Shown piece by piece: positions 12,870-21,266 of a DNA stretch of 64,000 nucleotides; position 1 is the first letter of the stretch, and each line of letters begins with the position of its first letter. Source of the stretch: Liolophura sinensis (lineage: Eukaryota; Mollusca; Polyplacophora; Chitonida; Chitonidae); assembly GCF_032854445.1 (NCBI RefSeq), contig NC_088301.1, positions 56,116,316 through 56,180,315 on the forward strand. The letters run 5' to 3'. The translations under genes were made by a program, and so were the position numbers. The notes beneath the pieces were generated by a model. That model worked only from the letters and a program-made list of their open reading frames with translations. It had not been told where the DNA came from and did not search any database.

Positions 12870-13095
12870 CCAGACCCGATATTATTGTAATACAGAGCTC
12901 CGTGCGCCCACCTGAACCTGATGCTTATGTAACATAGAGCTCCATACGCTCAGGGGGACCTGATCATGCTAATGTAACACACAGAGTTCCGTGCGCTCAA
13001 CCGGACATGATGCTTATGTAACACAGAGCTCAATACGCCCAGCTGGACCTGAAGTTATGTAACATAGAGCTCCATTCGCCCACCTCTCCTCGTAT
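12870..13095. repeat. ~43-bp minisatellite units
   Basis: Four to five diverged units of the form ACAGAGCTCCGTGCGCCCAC then CTGAACCTGATGCTTATGTA. Similar units also occur at about 11268-11330, on the other side of the 47-bp array, so the 47-bp array appears to have expanded inside an older array of this type. Confidence 0.82.
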
Positions 13096-13804
13096 TGTCC
13101 CACTCTGTAAGTGGCACAGTGAAACGATGTGACAACGAAAGCTATTTTGGAAGGAAATATAACATGGTGAAGACATATAATATCGTGAAGTGATATATAC
13201 AGTAGCTAAGTTACATCGTGACAGGGAATTCTAAGCATGTTGTAAGGCTAGGAGTTAGCTCAATCTCCCAGTTCAGTCAGTAGAAGTACTGATATTACAT
13301 ACTGTGTGGATTAAATGATAATAGGTACAGGTCCTTTCTTTGCGAAATCTGTAGTAGTGGTACAAGATGTGATATGAGGGGTTTAGAAGTACAAGCTTAG
13401 CATGCAGATAATGGGTTGGCATGCATACCGGCCTGTTGATGGATCACCGGCGGACAGACAAACCTATACATGAATAGCATCTAGGTATAACTGACACGTG
13501 TGGTGAGCAATAGAGTTTAACAGAAAGATAAAATAGTGAGGGGGGAAAAACGTCGTAATTGATTAATACGATCATAAATAATGAACGGTCTGTTTTTGTA
13601 AGTAAGGAAAATAATAAAGTAAATGGTGGCCACTTTTGTATCACTGTTGGAGCTTGTTTCATCTGGGTGGTTTTGTGATGACAACAGGTATAATGTATCG
13701 GCGAGGTGTCAGGTATTGTCACACAGGTGCGTGAATCTATATGTCTGTGGCAGGCCAGGCCTTCAACATGGACGTTCCATACAAAGGTGAAGGCTGTATA
13801 ACCT
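13096..13804. other. Intergenic, no gene seen
   Basis: AT-rich sequence without repeats or exon-like signals that I can support. The open frame on the minus strand at 13444-13722 has no recognisable motif. Confidence 0.45.
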
Positions 13805-14025
13805 ACAGAGCTGTCTACATTACAGAGCTGTCTACGTTACTGCGCTGGCCGCTTTACAGAGCTGTACACGTCACAGAACTGTATACGCCACAGAGCTGGA
13901 TACCTTACAGAGATGTATACGTTACAAAGCTGGCCATGTTACAGAGCTGTATACGTCACAGAGCTGTATACATTACAGAACTGTATACGTCGCAGAGCGG
14001 TATACGTTACAGAGCTGCGCACGTT
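13805..14025. repeat. 17-bp tandem array, 13 copies
   Basis: Thirteen head-to-tail units of ACAGAGCTGTATACGTT and variants, exactly 17 bp each (13 x 17 = 221 bp). Diverged copies include ACTGCGCTGGCCGCTTT. The AGAGCTG core resembles the AGAGCTCC core of the arrays at 10.3-13.1 kb, but a relation is not shown. A 96-codon plus-strand frame across it is a by-product of the repeat. Confidence 0.95.
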
Positions 14026-14261
14026 ACATAGTTGAGCCAATCCATTGTATTTATTAATACCTAAAATTAATGGTTACAATATATGACTTACTTGTCCAGT
14101 AATTTACATCGAATTTCCATTAAACGCGAGATGATGCTGGAATAAATATAGGGTCATAATTAATGCATGATAATGTGACAAAAAGTGCAATTCATAAAAG
14201 CTTATCATTATAATGATGGTGTAATTCGTATACTTGGTATCTCTAGGTTAAAATGTTTTTA

Positions 14262-14400
14262 AACAGCTCGCAGATTGGGTATGTATGGTGAAGGCATGGA
14301 AAATATCAGGGAGTTCAGCTTATACCACGTCGACACCAGCGAGACCTTGGAGGTCTTAGAGGACTTGGTGATGGGATCTGGTCACCTTTTATCTTTTTAT
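14262..14400 (+). other. Exon-like segment, unidentified
   Basis: The plus-strand sequence after ACAGCTCGCAG (14264-14274) is less AT-rich than its surroundings. It reads MYGEGMENIREFSLYHVD and continues with an acidic stretch containing LEVLEDLVMGSG. The acceptor is possible but no convincing donor follows, and I recognise no family. It may be a fragment of a decayed gene or a chance frame. Confidence 0.15.
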
Positions 14401-14483
14401 TTCGACAAGAACGTGCACAATCATTTAAATGATCTAGATACACATATAAACAGATTACCGATCAATGGTTAACACTATATACA

Positions 14484-14700
14484 TCTATGTAAGTCTATGA
14501 CATCCATGTAACTCCATGTCACCGTATATAACTGCAAGCCATCCATATAACTCCCTGCCTGCTATATAACCCCATTCCATCCATATAATTCCCTGCCTGC
14601 TATATAACCCCATGCCATCTATATAACTCCAAGCCATCTATGTAACCCCATGCCATCCATATAACTCCATGCCATCTATATAATTCCATGTCACAGGCAT
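14484..14700. repeat. 19-bp tandem array
   Basis: About ten to eleven units of CCATCTATATAACTCCATG and variants such as CCTGCTATATAACCCCATT. The clearest consecutive copies are in 14620-14695, with a 19-bp period. Confidence 0.9.
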
Positions 14701-15460
14701 AGTTCCATTTCACCTATGGGTCCATTTTATCCATACAGCATTCCAATTCAATAGGACTGACATTCAGTAAATTTAGTATCAATAAAACTCTATCCATGCC
14801 TTAAAATCAATTTCACACTTATCCGTAAATCCACTTTCCAGAGTACTCTTCGTCAGGAAACAATAAAGGACGGTTTGGTGTAACCAAGTCATTTTACGGA
14901 AACATCGAATGTTTCTGAAATATGTAATAAATAAAGCCCATGTCAACCGTTATGGAGTGTCTAATTTAGATAATTGTTTGAAGGAAAGTTAATGTTTGCA
15001 AACTGCCCCCTTGTGATATAAATCGTCATTGTAAAGCTAACTCCCTAAATTAAAATAAATAACAACAGTGTACCAAATGTAGATATGCATCGATAAAGTG
15101 TACCTTTTTCATTCTTGTGATGTTCTTGTGATGTTGCATAACCGAGATATCACAGTTCAAACTAAGCATTTTCAATTTTAACTAATCCGGAGAAACCCAC
15201 TTTTGCCTTTTAACCAATTATGCCTAGGGTAGGAATAATGCGACATGGTGTTTCCGGTTTGTGTAACGTGGCATATCCCCTGACCTTGTAAGAATTCTAG
15301 AATATAGTTTGAATTACCATGCAAGCATGTCAGAACAAAGTGGCTATGGTTCTTTATGTAAGTTCCACCCCTCACCGAAATATCAAGGGTCATATCTTTT
15401 GCTGTATTTCTTTTTAAAGATCAAATTTTTATTTAGCTTTTAATTTTTTCCATTTTCAGT

Positions 15461-15530
15461 TTCCCACTTCAATAGAAGACTGTTTCGAGAAACTGGCCGA
15501 CGAACAATGGCTCTGTCCAAAATGCTGGTC
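15461..15530 (+). other. Possible orphan exon with WLCPKC motif
   Basis: A good-looking acceptor (pyrimidine-rich tract ending TTTTCAG at 15460) opens a plus-strand frame reading FPTSIEDCFEKLADEQ then WLCPKCW. The CPxC knuckle after an SIEDC stretch recalls zinc-binding segments, for example of ubiquitin-specific proteases, but that match is vague and from memory. No consensus donor follows and the open frame continues for 163 codons into a SINE fragment. A pseudo-exon or chance frame is as likely. Confidence 0.18.
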
Positions 15531-15841
15531 TAGTTGTCTTTTTGTTTTGTCTTTGTGCATGGTTAATGGCCGCATATCTACCTGCGTGTATTGTCTACTT
15601 ATTACACTATTGGCAGCAACGCAATCCCGATGCGCCCAGAATATAACACACGAGATTTCCATGAGATTTCCAATTTTTACAGTGATCAATCGAAATCTGG
15701 TAGGAATCGATACTGCCAATCAAATGGGATCTTTTTACACATGGAATCTGGCGTACACGGTGGCTGATCCCCACCTCCCCCCCCCCCCCCAATACCAACC
15801 ATCACTTTGTTGTCCAAACATTGTTTTCATTCACTTTCACT

Positions 15842-15925
15842 TTATGTATTTGTTTGATTGGTGTTTTACGCCCTACACAAAAATACTGTACTTATACCAC
15901 GGCGGCCACCATTACAGTGGGTTGG
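15842..15925 (-). mobile_element. RUDI-like V-SINE, 3' fragment
   Basis: The plus strand shows TTGTTTGATTGGTGTTTTACG and then TACTTATACCACGGCGGCCA, the reverse complement of the 3' part of the SINE seen intact at 35841-36114. The tRNA-like head and most of the V core are missing. Confidence 0.75.
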
Positions 15926-16892
15926 TGATTGCGAATAATTCATTTTAAGCGCTGACAGAAATACATGCAAAAAGGGAGACTCTGGAGTAAATATAAAGGA
16001 ATTAGCCGTTCCAATCTATATGTATTTCCTTTCATTGCATGAATTGGAGAGACAGAAATAATGATTCCATGCAACACGTGTGAATGTGTATGTTTTTGTG
16101 AATTGTACAGGTCTGAACTCTTTTGGTACACTGGTTTGCAAACATTTCATTTTTTTTCTCTCAAAAAAGATAAAATCATTATACGATCCACTGTCAATCC
16201 AACGTCATTCTTCTCATCTCTGCTTCGCAAAATATTTGATTCGAACTTACTTCACTGTGGGGCATTGTAAGTCAAATATGAATGAACTTAGCAGGTTTGT
16301 TGTAAACATGGATCCACGAGCAGCTAGAGAAGGCATCTGTAAATTCCCTGTTCAAGAAACTGTACCTGGAGTTTCCTAGCATGGAGGTAAAATAGCCCAT
16401 ATTTCCTCGATGGACCTAGTGAATTAAATGTAAGAAGCTCTAACCAGTAAAAAGATTAAAATGCTGAGTTTTGGCAACGCCTATTTCATCAAAGTTTTGC
16501 TGGTATTTTAGAATAACTCAAATAATTACCTTTCACAAAATATCAGCCCGGCGTGTGCACCATTCAAAATTGGCAATCGAGGTCCTAAATTTAATAAAGG
16601 TGGTTGGATTATTACCTTTTCAGACTTTTTAACACTATAAGCACGAGTCAAAAATTTTGACATTAATTTGACGTATTATTCATAAATTTTGATTTTATTT
16701 TTTTAATTAACGAATATGTTTTGTTTTTTGCTTTTGTATTGTTGTTTTTGCCAGAACTCTCCTTATAGCCTTTTTAAGTAACTGCGATGAAATTATTACG
16801 TGAAACAGCTCAGGTACTTTATCCCTAACAACCAGGTCATCCATTAGGTTAACTTTCACCAGACAAACACATAAATATGCATTTTGAGATTC

Positions 16893-16898
16893 TTTATT
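16893..16898 (-). terminator. Poly(A) signal AATAAA
   Basis: On the minus strand AATAAAG is followed about 20 nt later by a GT-rich element (TGTGTTTGTCTGGTG, around 16858-16872). This is the usual arrangement of a cleavage and polyadenylation site, and cleavage would fall near 16875. Other TTTATT words occur between here and the stop codon but lack an equally clear GT-rich partner. Confidence 0.5.
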
Positions 16899-17013
16899 GA
16901 GCATTTTGCCAAGCAACGACACGTACGAATCACGTGTCTACAAATACATAATATATAACTATTTACAATATTAGTTGTATATAATTTTATATATAGAGCT
17001 TTTTATATACATA

Positions 17014-17040
17014 CATATATATATATATATCTATATATAC
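17014..17040. repeat. (AT)n microsatellite
   Basis: Run of TATATATATATATAT within a longer ATACATACATAT context, inside the inferred VGLL4 3'UTR. Confidence 0.85.
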
Positions 17041-18770
17041 TGGGCTTTTAAGATGATGATCATAACTATGTCTTGGTACATCTTTTGGAAATAAAATAAC
17101 ACGTTTTATGCTCATGGAAATGATAAATATTTACATACAAACATGTTTTCAAATAATGAAAAATCATCTTTTTGGATTTTACAAATGAAGGTTTCAAGAC
17201 CTGTGAATCCTTCAAAAGTGACATCTATACCAAAGATGCAACTGTCTGATATAAAACAGACCTTCTGAACAATAATCCGACTCAAACACATTCAGCCTTT
17301 TTTGAAATTATCAACAAAAAACCTTAACAGTCATCAACAATATTGCAAATATGTGCGTCATACTTTTTATACATTCGGCAAACTTAGCAGTCTGAGTCCA
17401 CAAGGCACTGATTACAATGTATTTAAAAGGCATATAAGGCAGTAAGAACATGTCCATGTATACTCCAAAGAATGCCCTGTCCTCTTTTGTCAAATCAGGG
17501 AAAACCTCATAAAAATGACTGACATTGACTCACCTCTATGGGGGGGGGGGGGGAGAGATTACCCAATCAACAAACACCCACAGTCTCTTCTTTCCAAACC
17601 AAATGTCATTCTCTAATATTAACATGCCATTTCACAGTTGAGCGAGTTCCATCAAACATAGTCCCCAGCCTACTAAATGTAAGACACACCTAACCAGAAC
17701 AAGTCTACCCACCAAAATATTCTTTGCAAAAAGAGACATTTCATTCATGTCTGTCTGGTACTTGCCAGGAATCTTTAAACTGCATGTTTTATCTTGTAAC
17801 AATATCTCTCAAAAATAGCCACTAGCCAAAGATAAATACTACATAAAATAAATACAGCTCAGTGGTTTTCACCCACCATTAAGGGATCACCGCTTTGAAG
17901 TCATCTTGACAATCCGTCTGACTCGAGTTGCTGAAATCTGGGCACCAACATTTACCTTCTGCAATAATAGAAATCCACTATTCTCAATGGCACATATAAT
18001 TAATGTATTATATAATCTTACAAAACCACAACAGCATTAAACAACATTTACTGTAAATTCTTGGTCAGCATATCAGGTGGCACAATATCAAGACAACAAA
18101 TACATTAACACAAAGGTTTTTTACAATAATTCAGCACAATACAAATGTACCTTTACAGCTTGCCATTTTTGTTTTTTCAACTTTCCATCAACCCAAAATT
18201 TCACACTGGGAATGCTTGCTTCTTCAGGACAACAAAGCAAATTTTGCAAATAAAAAACTCATGTAGGAGTAATTTTAAAGGAAACTGACATTAACTTAAA
18301 GTACTCTCATCACAAGCATAAGTGTTCCATTTCCACGTTCCAGGGAACATCACCTCATTCATCTTTCCTTCAATGTCAACACAACAGCTAAAGAGAGACA
18401 ACCAGATGTGATCCTGATGACCTGTTCATTCTTCTTGGAGCAATCTGTACCAATGATTCAGAATGACAACCTTTGGTTGGGCCCCTCTGCAATATTTCAA
18501 TCTGTGAAGAAGTGTGTCTTGGCTTTTATTGTATAACATCACTGGCCAGCTAGTCGTACAACCAGCACATCATTGACCTTTCACGTATACATATATTATA
18601 TATTAAAAGTTTTCATAAAAGCATTAAATGAAATGACTGCAAAAATATGTTTGTCCGCACATACTTCTACATCCACACAGATAGTGTCAAAGTGTTCTTT
18701 TCTGCTGAAATTTGGTCTCTTTCATTCAGGTCATGGATTTGTTCATATCGTCTTTGTTTGCGAATATATT

Positions 18771-19009
18771 TCACGTAGATATGATGGATGGATGTTGTCG
18801 TGGTGAGGCCGGTTGTGAAGAACATGTTGAGGAGCTTGGGTCTGTTTCTTTCTCAGCCTTTATCCTTAGCCATGTGTCACCTAGTGCTTTTGCAAAATGA
18901 TCGTCTACTGAGCCAGAAAACATATCAAAGGGAACTGGGTCATTTTTAGCTTTTATCTGGGACCACGTTGAATCTCCTAGGGACTTAGCAAAATGGTCAT
19001 CAACTGAAC
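18771..19009 (-). CDS. VGLL4: VGLL4 exon 5 (last): two TDU motifs
   Basis: Terminal coding exon, residues 252-330 of the 330-aa product, ending in TGA. The acceptor is TTCTGTTACAG. Residues 253-263 are SVDDHFAKSLG and residues 285-295 are SVDDHFAKALG, followed by DTWLRIKAEKE. The second copy is the direct match to the vertebrate C-terminal TDU (VDDHFAKALGDTW). In this family the VxxHF..xLG motif binds the TEAD transcription-factor surface also used by YAP. The two copies are 32 codons (96 bp) apart, a tandem duplication within one exon with visible nucleotide divergence. The serine/proline tail (SQPASPRQHPS) also resembles the vertebrate C-terminus (GQPASPSAH, from memory). Confidence 0.95.
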
Positions 19010-19349
19010 CTGTAACAGAATAAAACATGGCATGAGCATAAGGGCAAATTCAAACAAGCAACAGAAATATATAAAAGATACATTTAGTACATCTGGGCAC
19101 ATTTGTAGTAGCAGATGAACATTTAGTACACAGTAATTAATGAGTCAATAGTACATGTACATTTACTTCCTGTAATCATTAATATCATTTATCTGACTGG
19201 GTTTATTCACTACACTCAGTAATAATGACCAGTATACTTTTGAAACATTCAGTCTAACGGGGTTGCAGTAGATGTTCTGTATGCATACTTTAGGTTTTAT
19301 GTCATACTAAACAATTTTTCAGACACATGACAACGAAGGGCCATTAGGT

Positions 19350-19632
19350 ATGTATACATTACTGTGTCATCTTGTGGCAGGGTGAGTCCATGCTGTCAAA
19401 GTGCTGCCGCCACTGAAGTATCATGCAGAAGACACCAGACATGACACCACACCCAGTCACATTATTTTAACATCAGGGCAACCAGTCCTGTTTCTTTGCT
19501 TAAACCTCTCAGTTATGAGTTCTATGCGAGGCAGCAGTAAGTACCACTTTTAGTCTTTGGTATGACCCAATCTGGATTTGATCCCTGGTCTCCCAAATTT
19601 GCGGTGGATGCTCTAACCATTAGGCCACCACA
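19350..19632 (-). mobile_element. tRNA-derived SINE, second family
   Basis: Read on the minus strand the element begins with GGTGGCCTAATGGTTAGAG (A box, 19611-19629), then CCAGGGATCAAATCCAG (B box, 19572-19588), an RNA polymerase III promoter of tRNA type. The body contains GAAACAGGACTGGTTG and GATACTTCAGTGGCGGCAG. The same body occurs at 53690-53940 and, more diverged, at 47214-47545. It lies in VGLL4 intron 4. Confidence 0.8.
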
Positions 19633-20195
19633 AGCTGTTCTGCTTGAATGTAGCTAAATTCATGCATACATGCATTTAGGTACATCTCAGCAATGAAAAG
19701 AGTTCTGCAGACAGCTTCACTATGTTTGGCATTCTTCCAAAGGCACAGTAAATAATATAAGAGAGGTTCAGTGTCAGCAGCCAACACCAGGTGCCACAGA
19801 CATGTTTGCACCAGTTTTTATGGTCATTTCTTCTTTTTTTTTTTTCTATTACATGAAACTTCAGCACATTTCTGACTTGGAAATGCATCGCTAAATTAAC
19901 TCCAAATACTTTCATCACTCTCTCTGGCAATATTCCCAACTTCTGTGTACCCTTATCTGACGAAAAAAATCAATCCCCACTTAAAGCACACTACATGTAC
20001 ATATAGTACCCTAACACCCTTGAAATGTCTTCCACCACTATGGAAAACAATTACAACTTTTATAATTTGAAATTATGAGTTTTCTTAAAGAATTAACATT
20101 TTTTAAAACTTTTTTCCAACCACACCTGGTGTTGCTTGAGGACCACAGGAAAGCACATCACACCTAAATAACCTGTTTTCGACCTGTGGGCTCAC

Positions 20196-20354
20196 CTGTA
20201 ATGGAGACAGCCTTCTCGGACTGACTTCCAGGTGATGCTGCCTGTACTAAGGGGGATGATGACCTGGAGGATGACTTTGACGGGAGGCACTCAGGGTAAT
20301 CTTTGCCAAGGGACCGTCTAAAATGTTCTTCAATTGCAGGATCGCATCCACCAA
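20196..20354 (-). CDS. VGLL4: VGLL4 exon 4: first TDU motif
   Basis: Internal exon of 159 bp (residues 200-251 plus split codons), acceptor TTTATTTTCAG and donor ATTACAG|GTGAGC. It carries CDPAIEEHFRRSLGKDYP; residues 206-215 are the first TDU (I-E-E-H-F...S-L-G), matching vertebrate VGLL4 (EEHFRRSLGKNY, from memory). A serine-rich linker follows and the exon ends in AVSIT. With the next exon this makes VSITGSVDDHF, identical to the vertebrate junction, which strongly supports the splice sites. Confidence 0.95.
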
Positions 20355-20919
20355 CTGAAAATAAATACATTGAAATGATAATCAGTCATGACTGTATTGC
20401 ATTTATTTAAAAGCACTCCCTTAAAAAACAAGCAAGTTTATTTCAACATTGCAGAGCATATAACTTCATAGATGTAAAACTCAAACTGATGTTTCGATCT
20501 GACTTGGAAGCTACCCAAGTGAGCTGCAACAGGGCTGCTGGAGGAACAGATGAGACAGAGCCTTGGCATTGTAAACATGGGCAGAATGTCAGGGTCTAAA
20601 CAGAATAGCGAGCAAGTCTGCATCAAGAATCTTCAACATTCCAAAGACTGATAAGGAAAAGTGTTCATCATGTTCATCATAAGGGAAAAAATTACATGTT
20701 CTATTTCTTGTTTCTTTTATTGGTTTTGGGGGTGGGGGTGGTGGTGGTGAGGGTCACTTTGCAATGAGCTAATACCTGGTAGCAAAAACAAGTAAGGCAA
20801 AAATCTTGCTATACATCAAGACAAAATATTAGTTAAATATTAACATGACAAAACAGTTTGTAGGATGACATTTTATGGATCAAAAATAAACAAAAAATCC
20901 CAAAGCTACATGTAGTTAC

Positions 20920-21266
20920 CAGAGTTGATCTCTCGTCTAATGGCTGCAGAAAATGACTGTGAGTGGTCTGTAACAGAGAATTTGTTTCCTGCAGGTGCGC
21001 ATGTGATTACAGATGGCCTCAGGAGTTGTCGCAAGGGACTCAGCTTATGGTTCTCCCCTGTGCTGTTCCCAATAGACAAATTAAGAGGTATGTTCTGGGA
21101 TGCATCCCCATGAGGGTAGGCAGGGGGTGGACTGCGCCTATGCAGCGGGGAAAGACTGGGCTGACGAACTTCATGAGGTGTGGCACACCTAGGGGTGACA
21201 GAGTAGGGCTCATGGCGTACAGATCCTTCAGGTAAATACCTATCCCCAACAAACCCGGAAAATGAC
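20920..21266 (-). CDS. VGLL4: VGLL4 exon 3: PPAY, PLNLS and RPSVITC motifs
   Basis: Internal exon of 347 bp (residues 84-198 plus split codons); acceptor TTCTTCAACAG, donor AACTCTG|GTAACT. It encodes a proline/serine-rich, probably disordered region. Motifs are PPAY at residues 130-133 (21116-21127), a PPxY ligand for WW domains; PLNLS at 143-147 (21074-21088), a form of the CtBP-binding PxDLS motif; and RPSVITCAPAG at 166-176, nearly identical to the vertebrate RPSVITCASAG block. The open frame runs upstream of the acceptor into intron, which should not be included in the protein. Confidence 0.93.

Larger units (their letters stand above)
14750..16870. other. Intergenic region downstream of VGLL4
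   Basis: Mostly AT-rich sequence between the 19-bp array and the inferred 3' end of VGLL4. It holds a RUDI-like SINE fragment and one exon-like patch, listed separately. A poly-C run lies near 15775-15790. I find no gene that can be supported. Confidence 0.45.
16875..18770 (-). other. VGLL4: Inferred 3'UTR of VGLL4
   Basis: About 1.9 kb between the stop codon (18771-18773) and the best poly(A) site. It has no SINE and no exon-like frame, and includes an AT microsatellite and a G run near 17540-17553. The length is an inference from the poly(A) signal; a shorter 3'UTR is possible. Confidence 0.5.

Noticed and set aside
1-13100. CRISPR-like regular repeats
   Set aside because: The repeats are directly tandem without unique spacers, and the context is an animal genome.
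15547-15948. 133-codon plus-strand open frame
   Set aside because: The second half translates a SINE fragment (FDWCFTPYTKILYLYHGG); only the short segment at its upstream side is worth a look.
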